A DNA stretch of 64,000 bases from Spirilliplanes yamanashiensis (GCF_016863475.1 NZ_BOOY01000016.1:165389-229388); one strand, 5' to 3'. Numbered from the stretch's first letter, positions 50,147 to 58,904 are shown. Notes: a model not told the origin generated them from the letters alone. Numbers and translations are program-made.

Positions 50147-50871
50147 CCATCATCTCCGCACACCGCCTGGCAGCGGCGTTCGTCGACGTCGCCGACACGC
50201 TGATCGACGAGTTCGACCTGTTGGAGTTCCTGCACATGGTCGCCGAACGGACCGCGAGCCTGGTCGGCGCGGCGTCGGTCGGGCTGCTGCTGGCCGACGA
50301 ACGCGGCGCCCTGGAGTTCGTGGCCGCCTCGGACGAGAACACCGCTCTGCTGGAGCTGTTCGCGATGCAGACGAGGGAGGGTCCCTGCCTGGACGCGTTC
50401 CGCACCGGGCAGCCGGTGATCGACGTGCGCCTCGGCGACGCCGCGGATCGCTGGCCGCGCTTCGCGCCCCGCGCGACCGCCGCCGGGTTCACCGCGGTGC
50501 ACGCGTTGCCGCTGCGGCTGCGGCGCCAGGTGATCGGCGCGCTGAACGTCTTCGGCTCCCCCGCCGGCGGCACGTTCGACCCGGCCGATGTCCCGGTGAT
50601 CCAGGCCCTGGCCGACGTCGCCGCGATCGGCCTGCTCCAGGAGCGCACGATCCGCCGCGGCGAGATCCTGTCCGAGCAGCTCCAGGGCGCCCTGAACAGC
50701 CGCATCGTGATCGAGCAGGCCAAGGGCGCCGTCGCGCAGGCCCACGGGGTGAGCGTGGACGAGGCGTTCGTCGTCCTGCGCGCCCACGCCCGGCGGCACA
50801 ACCGGCGGCTGACCGATGTGGCCCGCCTCGTCGTGACCGACCCGGCGGCGCTGCGGGCCCTGACCCCCTGA
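50143..50871 (+). CDS. GAF-ANTAR regulator 2
   Basis: Predicted 242 residues. GAF domain about 20-165 ('SLVGAASVGLLLADERGALE', 'REGPCLDAFRTGQPVIDVRL', 'LPLRLRRQVIGALNVFGSPA') and C-terminal ANTAR about 175-235 ('ALNSRIVIEQAKGAVAQAHG', 'VSVDEAFVVLRAHARRHNRR'). Clearly a diverged paralogue of the preceding gene; the shared 'EGPC.DAF' GAF motif suggests similar ligands. GGGAGG lies about five bases before ATG 50143. Target RNAs are not apparent nearby. Confidence 0.92.
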   Translation: MTIISAHRLAAAFVDVADTLIDEFDLLEFLHMVAERTASLVGAASVGLLLADERGALEFVAASDENTALLELFAMQTREGPCLDAFRTGQPVIDVRLGDAADRWPRFAPRATAAGFTAVHALPLRLRRQVIGALNVFGSPAGGTFDPADVPVIQALADVAAIGLLQERTIRRGEILSEQLQGALNSRIVIEQAKGAVAQAHGVSVDEAFVVLRAHARRHNRRLTDVARLVVTDPAALRALTP

Positions 50872-50885
50872 TCCGGGGGCGCCCC

Positions 50886-51638
50886 TCAGCGGTACGGGTC
50901 GAGCAGGGCGAGCGTGCGCCCGGGGTCCTGCACGTGGGCGTTGTGGCCGAGGCCGGGCAGGGTGACGACGGGCGCGCCGAGGGCGGCGAGCTGGGCGTCG
51001 GTGTTCATGGGGTCGTGCTCGCCGCGGGCCAGCGTCACCGCGGCCGGCACCCGGGCCAGCAGGGCCGCCATGCCGGGCTCGCCCACCCCGGCGACGGCCG
51101 GGTCGGCGGCGGGCCGCCAGCGCCCTTCGCGCTCGGTCAGCCCCTCGTCCACGGCGGGGTCGGCGGCGCTCAGCAGCCCGTCCAGGCCGGACACCCGCAG
51201 GTGGCGGGCGGCGGCCTCGTCGCGGGTGCCGAACCAGGTGACCGGCCGGCGGGCGACGGCCCGCGCCCGGTCCAGTTCCTCGGGGGTCCACGCCACCTTC
51301 ACGCCCAGGCCGACGGCGGCCCGCACGCCCGCGGCGGGGTGGCCGGCGGCCAGCGCGAGCCCGACGACGCCACCGAGCGAGTGTCCCAGCACGACGGCCG
51401 GCTCGCCGGGGGTGAGCAGCCCGGCGACGGCGCCGGCGAGGGCGTCGAAGGTGTACCCGGGCAGCGCCGCGGACCGGCCGTGCCCGGGCAGGTCGGGGGC
51501 GAGCCAGCGGCCGGGCCAGCGGGCGGCGAGCAGCGGCCGCCAGCCGTCCCACACGGCGCCGGTGGCGCCGAGGCCGTGCAGCAACAGCAGCACCGGCGCC
51601 CCGGCGCCGCCGCCGCGGACGTGCAGCTGTGCCGTCAT
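50886..51638 (-). CDS. Alpha/beta hydrolase
   Basis: Predicted 250 residues. 'LLLLHGLGATGAVWDG' supplies the oxyanion HG motif, 'VLGHSLGGVVGLAL' the nucleophile Ser in GHSLGG, 'LARGEHDPMNT' the acid and 'LPGLGHNAHVQDP' the His. The core is complete with a short cap. Substrate unknown; esterase or lipase-like activity is a reasonable guess. Convergent with the second GAF-ANTAR gene, 14 bases between stops. Confidence 0.9.
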   Translation of the reverse strand: MTAQLHVRGGGAGAPVLLLLHGLGATGAVWDGWRPLLAARWPGRWLAPDLPGHGRSAALPGYTFDALAGAVAGLLTPGEPAVVLGHSLGGVVGLALAAGHPAAGVRAAVGLGVKVAWTPEELDRARAVARRPVTWFGTRDEAAARHLRVSGLDGLLSAADPAVDEGLTEREGRWRPAADPAVAGVGEPGMAALLARVPAAVTLARGEHDPMNTDAQLAALGAPVVTLPGLGHNAHVQDPGRTLALLDPYR

Positions 51639-51665
51639 GCCCGCGAGTGTGCCACCCGGGCGGCG

Positions 51666-53135
51666 TCAGCCGGCGGCGCCGGCCCGGTCACGGCGGGCGA
51701 GCCGGTTGCGGCGGCGGCCGTACACCAGGTAGATCAGCAGGCCGAGGCCCATCCAGGCGAGGAACCGCAGCCAGGTCTCCACCGACAGGTTGGTCATCAG
51801 GTACAGGCAGGCCAGCGCCGCCAGGATCGGGATCACCGGCGACAGCGGCACCCGGAACGGCCGCCGGAGCTGGGGGCGGGTGCGGCGCAGGATCGGCACG
51901 GCCACCGACACGATGACGAACGCGAACAGCGTGCCGATGCTGACGAGGTTGGCCAGCGACGACAGCGGCACGAACCCGGCCAGCGCGGCGACGCCGACGG
52001 TGACGGCGGCGGTGGTCCGGAACGGCGTGCCCCACCGGGGGTGCACGGCGCCGACGGCGGCGGGCAGCAGGCCGTCGCGGCTCATGGCGAAGCCGATCCG
52101 CCCGATGGCCACGATGTCGACGAGGATGACGCTGGTCAGCCCGGCCACGGCGGCGATGGAGATGAGCGCCGACGCCCAGCCGGCGCCGACGGAGGAGAAC
52201 GCCGCGGCGATGGGCGCGCCCGGGTCGATCTCCCGGTAGTCGACCATGCCGACGATGACGAAGGACACGGCGACGTACAGCAGCGCCGAGACGCCCAGCG
52301 TGCCGAACAGCCCGAGGGGCAGGTCCCGGTGCGGCCGCCGGGTCTCCTCGCCGAGGTTGGCGACGGCCTCGAAGCCGGTGTAGGCGAAGAACACGACCGC
52401 CGCCGCGGTGAGCACGCCGGCCACGCCGAACGCGGACGGCTCCATGCCGAACAGCACCTGCGACAGCGGCCTGGTCAGCCCGGCGGCGTCGTCGCGCACC
52501 GGCTCGGCGGGCGGCACGAACGGCGTGAGGTTGGCCGCCCGGACGAAGAACAGCCCGGCCACGACAACGAACAGGCAGATGGCGACCTTGACCACGACCA
52601 GCACGTTGGTGACCCGCGACGACTGCCGGATGCCGAGGGTGGCCACGGCGCCGAGCAGCAGGACGATCGCGATGGCGCCGACGTTGACGGTGCTGCTCTC
52701 GCCGAAGAACGCCGTCGGCAGCCCGAGCAGCTCGGCGAGGTAGCCGGACCAGCCGCGGGCCACGACGGCGGCGCCCAGCGCGAACTCCAGCACCAGGTCC
52801 CAGCCGATGATCCAGGCGATGATCTCGCCCATGGTGGCGTAGGCGTAGGTGTAGGCACTGCCGGCCGTCGGCACGCTCGACGCCAGTTCCGCGTAGCACA
52901 GGGCGGCGAGCAGGCTCGCCACGCCGGCCAGCGCGAACGCCACGATGACGGCCGGGCCGGCGTGGTCGCGGGCCTCGATCCCGGTGAGGGTGAAGATGCC
53001 GGTGCCGATGACGATCCCGATGCCGAACCCCATGAGGTCCAGCGGGCCGAGCCGCCGCCGCAGCCGGCCCGGGGCGTCCTCGTCGCCGCCCTGCGCGATC
53101 ACATCCTCGATCGGCTTCGTCCGCATGACCGACAC
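51666..53135 (-). CDS. APC-superfamily amino acid permease (cationic type)
   Basis: Predicted 489 residues with about thirteen spans. 'GFGIGIVIGTGIFTLTGIEA' is the first-span substrate motif, 'CYAELASSVPTAGSAYTYAY' the second, 'FFAYTGFEAVANLGEETRRP' the sixth-span/loop motif of the CAT group. GTG 53135 is chosen because GGGAGGGGGAAC is just upstream; ATG 53126 would lose three residues and have a worse spacing. Resembles the permease at 59947 but is not a close duplicate. Lies downstream of the pucR-type gene on the same strand with a 59-base gap. Confidence 0.9.
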   Translation of the reverse strand: MSVMRTKPIEDVIAQGGDEDAPGRLRRRLGPLDLMGFGIGIVIGTGIFTLTGIEARDHAGPAVIVAFALAGVASLLAALCYAELASSVPTAGSAYTYAYATMGEIIAWIIGWDLVLEFALGAAVVARGWSGYLAELLGLPTAFFGESSTVNVGAIAIVLLLGAVATLGIRQSSRVTNVLVVVKVAICLFVVVAGLFFVRAANLTPFVPPAEPVRDDAAGLTRPLSQVLFGMEPSAFGVAGVLTAAAVVFFAYTGFEAVANLGEETRRPHRDLPLGLFGTLGVSALLYVAVSFVIVGMVDYREIDPGAPIAAAFSSVGAGWASALISIAAVAGLTSVILVDIVAIGRIGFAMSRDGLLPAAVGAVHPRWGTPFRTTAAVTVGVAALAGFVPLSSLANLVSIGTLFAFVIVSVAVPILRRTRPQLRRPFRVPLSPVIPILAALACLYLMTNLSVETWLRFLAWMGLGLLIYLVYGRRRNRLARRDRAGAAG

Positions 53136-53194
53136 GCCGTTCCCCCTCCCGCGGCGAGGCCGCCGACGGCCGCAGGTACCCGCCTGCGGCCGGA

Positions 53195-54430
53195 TCAACC
53201 CGCCGCGCGGCCCGGCGGCCGGCCCGGCGGCCGGGCCGGCAGGGTGGGCAGGGTCAGCACGACGGCCGCCGCCGAGATCCACTCCGGATCGGTGAGGCGG
53301 TCGCCGTAGATCTCGCGCAGCCGGGTCATCCGGTAGCGCACCGTCTGCGGGTGGATGAACAGCTCGGCGGCGACCTCCTCGCGCCGGCCCTGGTGCCGCA
53401 GCCAGCTGCGCAGGGTGTCGACGAGCTTGCCGGGCGGGGCGCCCGTCCCGCCGGTCAGCGGGGCGAGCACCTGCGCCCGCAGGTCGGCCAGCGCCTGCGG
53501 GTCGGCGGTGACGACGAGGGCGGCCAGGTGGTCCTCGGTGTCGACGACGCGGCCGGCCACCCGCAGCCCGGGCAGCGCGAGGGTGCGCGCCGCCCGGTCG
53601 ACGGACTCGCGCGCCCGCAGCCACGGCCGGGCCGGTCCGACCACCACGCCGTGCCCGCGCAGCAGCCGCATCAGCGGGGCCCGCGCCGGTCCGTGCGCGT
53701 CGGGCGCCAGCAGCAGGGACATGTCGCCGAAGCCGGGCCCGGGCTCGCTGCGCTGCAGGGCGCGGGCGTCCAGCAGGTCGGCGACGCCGCGCAGCGACCG
53801 CTCGGGCACGAGCACCGCGGTGAGGGTCTGCGGGGCGGCCCAGTCGGCGCGCTCGGCGGCGGCCAGGACGACGTGCTCCGGCTCGCCGGCGACGAGCGCC
53901 TGGGTCAGCTGGTCGAGCAGCCGCAGCCGCTCGCGTTCGGTGGAGGCCAGCTCGTCGGCGTGCCCGGCGACGCTGGCCGCCGACAGCTCGTCGATGTAGG
54001 CGAAGACCAGCTCGGCGAAGTGCGCGATCGTCGCCGCCGGCTGGCCCGCCCGGACGCTGATCGCCGCCAGCTCCCGCCACGCCACCCGGGCCCCCAGCCG
54101 GTACGCGCTCAGCAGCGCGTCGAGGCTGCGGCCGTTGCGGGCCTCGCCGCGGCCGAGCGCGTAGGCGCCCTCCAGGGCGGGCGCCAGCGGGGCGCCCCAG
54201 TCGGGGCCGGTGTCGCGGGACACCAGCTCCAGGAAGGTGCCCAGCGCCGCCCGGACCGCCTTCTCGATGGTGGGGCCGAGTTCGCCCGCGAACGCCTCGG
54301 TGTAGGCGGGCACGGACGCGGTGATCGCGTTGATCGTCTGGACGGCGACGTGCGACAGGCCCTGCCGCAGCGGCCCCACCACCTCCGGCGTCAGGCGGAA
54401 CGTCGTGACGTCCGGTAGCGCATCTGACAC
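53195..54430 (-). CDS. PucR/CdaR-type helix-turn-helix regulator
   Basis: Predicted 411 residues. A long N-terminal helical sensor region ('AYALGRGEARNGRSLDALLS', 'LGARVAWRELAAISVRAG') is followed by the GGDEF-like middle part and a C-terminal PucR helix-turn-helix ('LRSWLRHQGRREEVAAELFI', 'HPQTVRYRMTRLREIYGDRL'). GTG 54430 is chosen because GGAG lies eight bases upstream; ATG 54508 would add 26 poorly coding residues and nearly abolish the intergenic region. Divergence from the ferredoxin reductase/desaturase pair makes it their likely regulator. Confidence 0.87.
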   Translation of the reverse strand: MSDALPDVTTFRLTPEVVGPLRQGLSHVAVQTINAITASVPAYTEAFAGELGPTIEKAVRAALGTFLELVSRDTGPDWGAPLAPALEGAYALGRGEARNGRSLDALLSAYRLGARVAWRELAAISVRAGQPAATIAHFAELVFAYIDELSAASVAGHADELASTERERLRLLDQLTQALVAGEPEHVVLAAAERADWAAPQTLTAVLVPERSLRGVADLLDARALQRSEPGPGFGDMSLLLAPDAHGPARAPLMRLLRGHGVVVGPARPWLRARESVDRAARTLALPGLRVAGRVVDTEDHLAALVVTADPQALADLRAQVLAPLTGGTGAPPGKLVDTLRSWLRHQGRREEVAAELFIHPQTVRYRMTRLREIYGDRLTDPEWISAAAVVLTLPTLPARPPGRPPGRAAG

Positions 54431-54457
54431 GGAAATCTCCGGGATTGAAGCGAGTTT

Positions 54458-54478
54458 TTCGTTCCGGGCGAACAAGAA
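54458..54478. promoter_or_regulatory. Inverted repeat in pucR-desaturase promoter region
   Basis: TTCGTTC and GAACAAGAA form an interrupted inverted repeat around CGGGC within the AT-richer divergent gap. A direct repeat TGTTAT (54536 and 54547) lies at the start of the reductase gene. Either could bind the PucR-type protein; evidence is weak. Confidence 0.3.
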
Positions 54479-54541
54479 GGGGGGCCGCAATTCACTTCCC
54501 CCGGTCATGACGTTACTCCCGGGACACAGGATGCTTGTTAT

Positions 54542-55612
54542 GTGGCTGTTATCCGAACCCTGCGGACCGGCGCCCGGCGCGTCGCCGGGCTGCTGACCAC
54601 GCCGCTGCTGCCCACCGACTACCTCGACGCGATCGCGCCGCTGCGCAACGCCGAGGTGCCCCGGGCGCGCGTCGAGGCGGTGCGGCCCGAGACCGCCAAC
54701 AGCGCCACCCTCGTCCTGCAGACGGGCCGCGGCTGGCCCCGGCACGAGCCCGGCCAGTACGTGCGCATCGGCGTCGACGTCGACGGGGTGCGGCTCTGGC
54801 GGTCGTACTCCGTGACCAGCGCCCCCGGCCGCCCCGACGGCCGCATCACCGTCACCGTCAACGCCGTCGCCGGCGGCGCGGTCAGCACCCACCTCGTGCG
54901 CCACGCCCGGCGCGGCATGCTGCTGCACCTGGACCGCCCGGCCGGCGAATTCGTGCTGCCCCGCCCGCGCCCGGCGAGAACCCTGTTCGTCACCGCCGGC
55001 AGCGGCATCACGCCGGTCATGGGCATGCTGCGCAGCTGCCTGAACGAGCTCGCCGACGTGGTCGTGGTGCACTCGGCCCGCACCCGCGAGGACGTGGTCT
55101 TCGGCGCCGAGCTGCGCGCGCTCGCGGCGCAGGGCCGCATCCGCCTCGTCGAGCGGCACACCCGCGCCGACGGCCGCCTCAAGCCGGCCGAGCTCACCGA
55201 CCTGGTGCCCGACCTGTTCGAGCGCGAGACCTGGGCGTGCGGGCCGAACGAGCTGCTCGACGACCTCACCACCCACTGGGCCGACGCCGAGGCGGCGCAC
55301 CTGCTGCACGTCGAGCGCTTCCGGTCCGCCGTGGCCGTCAGCGGCGAGGGCGGCACGGTCACGTTCCTGCGGTCCGGCACCGTCGTCGAGACCGACGGCA
55401 CCGAGCCGCTGCTGGACTCCGGCGAGGCCGCCGGCGTCCTCATGCCGTCCGGCTGCCGGATGGGCATCTGCTTCAGCTGCGTGCTGCCGTTGCGCGAGGG
55501 CGCCGTGCGCGATTTGCGCGACGGGCGGCTCACCACCGCCGAGCCCGGCGACAGCATCCCCGTCCAGACCTGCGTGTCGGCCGCCGCCGGCCCGTGCCGC
55601 CTGGACGCCTGA
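54542..55612 (+). CDS. Ferredoxin reductase for acyl-CoA desaturase (Rv3230c-like)
   Basis: Predicted 356 residues of the class IA ferredoxin-NADP reductase type with fused plant-type ferredoxin. FAD motif 'RSYSVTSAPG' near residue 90, NADPH motif 'LFVTAGSGITPVMGML' near 155, 'TWACGPNELL' near 230, and a 2Fe-2S domain with 'CRMGICFSC' near 300 and a later 'QTC'. It passes electrons from NADPH to the desaturase encoded next. The GTG start has no obvious ribosome site. The two-gene order equals the mycobacterial oxidoreductase-DesA3 pair. Confidence 0.9.
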   Translation: MAVIRTLRTGARRVAGLLTTPLLPTDYLDAIAPLRNAEVPRARVEAVRPETANSATLVLQTGRGWPRHEPGQYVRIGVDVDGVRLWRSYSVTSAPGRPDGRITVTVNAVAGGAVSTHLVRHARRGMLLHLDRPAGEFVLPRPRPARTLFVTAGSGITPVMGMLRSCLNELADVVVVHSARTREDVVFGAELRALAAQGRIRLVERHTRADGRLKPAELTDLVPDLFERETWACGPNELLDDLTTHWADAEAAHLLHVERFRSAVAVSGEGGTVTFLRSGTVVETDGTEPLLDSGEAAGVLMPSGCRMGICFSCVLPLREGAVRDLRDGRLTTAEPGDSIPVQTCVSAAAGPCRLDA

Positions 55613-55650
55613 ACTCCGCTCCGCCTTACCGCACGGAACCGAGGATTCGC

Positions 55651-56865
55651 ATGACCACGATTCAGCACAAGAAGCACAACCCGATCGCGCACCTGACGCC
55701 CGAGGACATCGAGCAGATCGGCATCGAGCTCGACGCCATCCGCGACGAGGTCATGGCCAGCCGCGGGGCGCGCGACGCCGCGTACATCCGCCGCGTGATC
55801 AAGGTGCAGCGCAGCCTGGAGCTGGGCAGCCGCGGGGTCCTGCTGTTCTCGCTGTTCCCGCCGGCGTGGCTGATCGGCACGGCCGGCCTGTCGGTCGCCA
55901 AGATCCTCGAGAACATGGAGATCGGGCACAACATCCTGCACGGCCAGTGGGACTGGATGCGCGACCCGAAGATCCACTCGACGACGTGGGAGTGGGACCA
56001 CGCCTCCCCCGCCGAGCAGTGGAAGCGCTCGCACAACGAGCTGCACCACACCTACACGAACGTCATCGGCCGCGACAACGACCTCGGCTACGGCATCATG
56101 CGCGTCGACGAGGAGCAGCCCTGGCACCCGCTGCACCTGGGCCAGCCGCTGTGGAACTTCGTCAACGCCTGCTTCTTCGAGTACGGCATCGCCGCCTACG
56201 ACCTGGAGCTGGGCGAGAACCTGGCCACCAAGGAGAAGCGCCGCGACCCGAAGTTCCGCGCCGCGCTCAAGAAGGTCCGGCGCAAGATCGGCAAGCAGGT
56301 GCTCAAGGACTACATCGTGCACCCGGCGCTGTCCGGCCCGTCGTTCCTGCACACCATGGCCGCCAACGCCGTCGCGAACCTGATCCGCAACCTGTGGAGC
56401 CACTCGGTCATCATGTGCGGGCACTTCCCGTCCGGCGTGGAGACGTTCGAGACCACGTCGATCGACGGCGAGACCCGCGGCCAGTGGTACCTGCGCCAGA
56501 TGCTCGGCTCGGCCAACATCTCGGGCAGCCGGCTCATGCACATCATGACCGGCAACCTGTCGCACCAGATCGAGCACCACCTGTTCCCCGACCTGCCGAG
56601 CAACCGGTACGCCGAGATCGCGCCGAAGATCAAGGACCTGTTCCAGCGGTACGGGCTGTCGTACACCAGCGGCCCGCTGCCCAAGCAGGTCGCGTCGGCG
56701 TGGGCGAAGGTCATCCGGCTGTCGCTGCCGAACCGCACCCCGGTCCCGGCCGCGCCCGCCGCGCCCGCCCCGGCCGCCGTCCGGTCGGCGGCGGACGACA
56801 ACCGCCGCGCGGGCTGGGCCCAGAAGCCCGCCGTCGCCGCCTCCACGGCCCACACCGCCGCCTGA
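55651..56865 (+). CDS. Membrane acyl-CoA/fatty acid desaturase (DesA3-like)
   Basis: Predicted 404 residues. Three His boxes ligate the di-iron centre: 'GHNILHGQWDW' near residue 90, 'HNELHHTYTN' near 130 and 'HQIEHHLFPDLPSNRYAEIA' near 310. Hydrophobic segments ('GVLLFSLFPPAWLIGTAGL', 'FLHTMAANAVANLIRNLW') flank them as in DesA3-type delta-9 desaturases making oleoyl-type acids. ATG 55651 has GAGGA seven bases upstream. It follows the reductase by 38 bases. The C-terminal 35 residues are an Ala/Pro-rich tail. Confidence 0.93.
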   Translation: MTTIQHKKHNPIAHLTPEDIEQIGIELDAIRDEVMASRGARDAAYIRRVIKVQRSLELGSRGVLLFSLFPPAWLIGTAGLSVAKILENMEIGHNILHGQWDWMRDPKIHSTTWEWDHASPAEQWKRSHNELHHTYTNVIGRDNDLGYGIMRVDEEQPWHPLHLGQPLWNFVNACFFEYGIAAYDLELGENLATKEKRRDPKFRAALKKVRRKIGKQVLKDYIVHPALSGPSFLHTMAANAVANLIRNLWSHSVIMCGHFPSGVETFETTSIDGETRGQWYLRQMLGSANISGSRLMHIMTGNLSHQIEHHLFPDLPSNRYAEIAPKIKDLFQRYGLSYTSGPLPKQVASAWAKVIRLSLPNRTPVPAAPAAPAPAAVRSAADDNRRAGWAQKPAVAASTAHTAA

Positions 56866-56932
56866 TCCACGCCCGGCCGTCGGTGGGGTTACGGTTCACC
56901 CCACCGTTGAACGATCAAGGTCGGAGGACCGT

Positions 56933-57313
56933 GTGAACCTTGTCCTGTGGATCATCGCCGGCGTGCTGGCGGCCGTGTTCCTCGGCGCCGGCGTCATGAA
57001 GCTCACCCAGCCGCGGGAGAAGCTCGTCTCCTCCGGCCTCGGCTGGGCGGAGGACTTCCCGCCGAACGTCGTCAAGCTGATCGGCGCGCTCGAGGTGCTC
57101 GCCGCGGTGGGCCTGATCCTGCCCGCCGTGCTGGGCATCGCGCCGGTCCTCGTGCCGCTCGCGGCGCTCGGCCTGGTGCTGATGATGATCGGCGCGGCCG
57201 TCACCCACGCCCGCCGCCGGGAGCTGCCGGCGATCGCCGTCAACGTGGTCCTGCTGGCGCTCGCCGCCGTCGTCGCCTGGGGCCGCTTCGGCCCGCACTC
57301 CTTCACCGCCTGA
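56933..57313 (+). CDS. DoxX-family membrane protein
   Basis: Predicted 126 residues with four membrane spans. 'LGAGVMKLTQPREKL' after the first span, and 'VVKLIGALEVLAAVGLILPA' are the DoxX signature; 'MMIGAAVTHARRREL' is the third. GTG 56933 has GGAGG about five bases upstream. Function of the family in membrane redox stress is suggested in mycobacteria. Separated from the desaturase by 67 bases, likely with its own promoter. Confidence 0.9.
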   Translation: MNLVLWIIAGVLAAVFLGAGVMKLTQPREKLVSSGLGWAEDFPPNVVKLIGALEVLAAVGLILPAVLGIAPVLVPLAALGLVLMMIGAAVTHARRRELPAIAVNVVLLALAAVVAWGRFGPHSFTA

Positions 57314-57332
57314 TCCGCCGCTGCCGGCGGCG

Positions 57333-57725
57333 TCAGCGCACCAGGCGCCCCAGCGCCCAGCGCGCCGCCGGCAGGTAGGCGACCACCAGCGCCGCCGGCC
57401 CCTCGACCGTCAGCCCGGTCCGTGCGCCCGCGCCCGCCGCCTCGACGGTGTGCACCAGCACCAGCCGCGCCCCGGCCGCGGACACCCGCCACGCCCAGCT
57501 GCGCACCGGCCCGTCCTCGGACACGTCGAGAACCTCGAACGGCACCCGCACCCCGAACGGCCCGCGCACCACGCCGGACGTCCCGGCCGCCAGCCGCTCC
57601 CCCGGATACTCCACCGCCCGGATCTGCGGCGACCACTCCGGCCACCGCGCGGGCCGCACGTACCGGTCCCACACCTCACCGGCGCCCCGCGGCCCCGCCA
57701 CACCGATCTCCCGCCGCACGCTCAC
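57333..57725 (-). CDS. SRPBCC-family protein
   Basis: Predicted 130 residues. 'VWDRYVRPARWPEWSPQIRA' region and 'GERLAAGTSGVVRGPFGVRV' then 'PVRSWAWRVSAAGARLVLVHTVEA' follow the polyketide-cyclase/SRPBCC pattern, with a hydrophobic C-terminus. GTG 57725 (VSVRRE) is the probable start with a GGGGGTGGG upstream. Co-oriented with two membrane-protein genes at 57739 and 58250. Ligand unknown. Confidence 0.8.
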   Translation of the reverse strand: MSVRREIGVAGPRGAGEVWDRYVRPARWPEWSPQIRAVEYPGERLAAGTSGVVRGPFGVRVPFEVLDVSEDGPVRSWAWRVSAAGARLVLVHTVEAAGAGARTGLTVEGPAALVVAYLPAARWALGRLVR

Positions 57726-57738
57726 CCCACCCCCGGCC

Positions 57739-58146
57739 TCACCACACCGCCACCGCCGCCCCCGCGAACGCCACCACGGCCGCGACCGCCCGCACCCGGT
57801 CCGCCCGCAGCAGCCTCCCGATCCGTTGTACGTCGTGCCCCGCCCCGAGCCGGCCGTGCGCGGGCCCCGCCGCCACCGCGGTGACCAGCACCGCCACCGC
57901 CGCACCGGCCAGCGCCACCAGCGTCCACCCGCCCGGCCCGGCCAGCACCGCCCACCCGCCCGCCACCCCCAGCCCGCCGTAGACGACCGCGACGAGCGGG
58001 GTGATCGCCCGGGTGTGGGCGCGGTGCGCGGCCGCCCACGACGCGGCGGGCACCCGGGCCAGCGCCGGGTAGACGACCACGGTCACCGTCAGCTGAAAGC
58101 CGAGATGCACCGCGGCCGCCACCAGCAGCGCAACCCCGGACGACAC
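57739..58146 (-). CDS. DUF1772-like four-span membrane protein
   Basis: Predicted 135 residues with four hydrophobic spans: 'VALLVAAAVHLGFQLTVTVV', 'ITPLVAVVYGGLGVAGGWAV', 'TLVALAGAAVAVLVTAVAAG' and a C-terminal span. The soluble turn 'LGAGHDVQRIGRLLRADRVR' is typical of DUF1772-like integral membrane proteins. GTG 58146 is inferred; the frame continues upstream but is low-complexity Arg/Gly sequence belonging to another gene's antisense. Ends 14 bases before the SRPBCC gene. Confidence 0.65.
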   Translation of the reverse strand: MSSGVALLVAAAVHLGFQLTVTVVVYPALARVPAASWAAAHRAHTRAITPLVAVVYGGLGVAGGWAVLAGPGGWTLVALAGAAVAVLVTAVAAGPAHGRLGAGHDVQRIGRLLRADRVRAVAAVVAFAGAAVAVW

Positions 58147-58249
58147 ACCCCCAGCGAACCACGCCGGCTTCGCACCCGCGCGCCGCCCCGCCCGCCATTT
58201 CGACCACACCACCCACCGGCGCGGGCCACCCATCCGCGAACCCGCGCCC

Positions 58250-58696
58250 CTACCGCGGCCCCACGCTCTCCCGCGCCCCGTTCCGCACCCCGGCCGCTTC
58301 CCACGACCCGGCGCCTTCCCGCTGCGCGGCGCCCTCCCGCTGCGCGGCACCCTCCCGCTGCGCGGCACCCTCCCGCTGCGCGGCACCCCCCCGCTGCGCG
58401 GCGCCCTCCCGCTGCGCGGTGCCTTTCCACGGCCATGCGGCTTCCCGCGGACCCGTGCGTTCCGGTGACCCGGCGCCCTTCCGCGGCGCGGTGGCCTCCG
58501 GTGAGGGCCGGGGCCCGTACAGGACACGGGCCCGGGTGCGGCGCCGCACCGCGTACCCGAAGATCAGGACCGCCGACAGCGCCACCGCGACCGCGGCCTC
58601 CGCGTGCCCACTGGCGATCGCCCACCCCAGACCCGCCACCGTCACCGGGGCGGCGAAGGCCACCACCGCCAGCGGGCGCCACAGCTTGCCGTTCAT
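58250..58696 (-). CDS. Small membrane protein with EGAAQR repeat tail
   Basis: Predicted 148 residues. Two membrane spans (about 8-28 and 34-50) are followed by a cytosolic basic segment 'VRRRTRARVLYGPRPSP' and a C-terminal tail containing six tandem copies of a hexapeptide around 'EGAAQR', encoded by an 18-base repeat. The tail is probably disordered and helix-forming. ATG 58696 has a strong AAGGAGG nine bases upstream, which makes translation likely. No family recognised. Confidence 0.75.
   Translation of the reverse strand: MNGKLWRPLAVVAFAAPVTVAGLGWAIASGHAEAAVAVALSAVLIFGYAVRRRTRARVLYGPRPSPEATAPRKGAGSPERTGPREAAWPWKGTAQREGAAQRGGAAQREGAAQREGAAQREGAAQREGAGSWEAAGVRNGARESVGPR
58321..58428. repeat. 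18-base tandem repeat, six copies
   Basis: Six consecutive 18-base units of the form GCTGCGCGGCACCCTCCC, the middle four nearly identical and the last one most diverged (GCTGCGCGGTGCCTTTCC). Being a multiple of three, length changes preserve the coding frame of the membrane protein on the minus strand. Confidence 0.95.
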
Positions 58697-58904
58697 GATC
58701 CGTCCTCCTTCACCGTGTCCCGGGCTGTCCTTCGAGCCTGCGGGCGCGGTGCGACGGGTTCGCCGCGGTCGTGTGGCGGTTGCGTGACCGTCGGAGGTGG
58801 AGGGCCGGCGGTCCTGTCACGAAGCTGTCATGCGGCCGCGGGCGGGCCGCCACGTACCGGGCGCAGGATGAAGACTGGCGGACACGTGGAGGCGGATCAC
58901 GATC

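Noticed and set aside
53126..54508. ATG 54508 as start of the PucR-type regulator
   Set aside because: It adds 26 residues of atypical composition and leaves only 33 bases for two divergent promoters; GTG 54430 has a good ribosome site.
58146..58527. Extended Arg/Gly-rich N-terminus for the DUF1772-like membrane protein
   Set aside because: The upstream frame is the wrong frame of the EGAAQR repeat gene; the repeat explains its periodic look.
58814..58831. Direct repeat CTGTCA upstream of the BON gene as a regulator site
   Set aside because: Only two 6-base copies with no promoter elements placed around them; likely chance.
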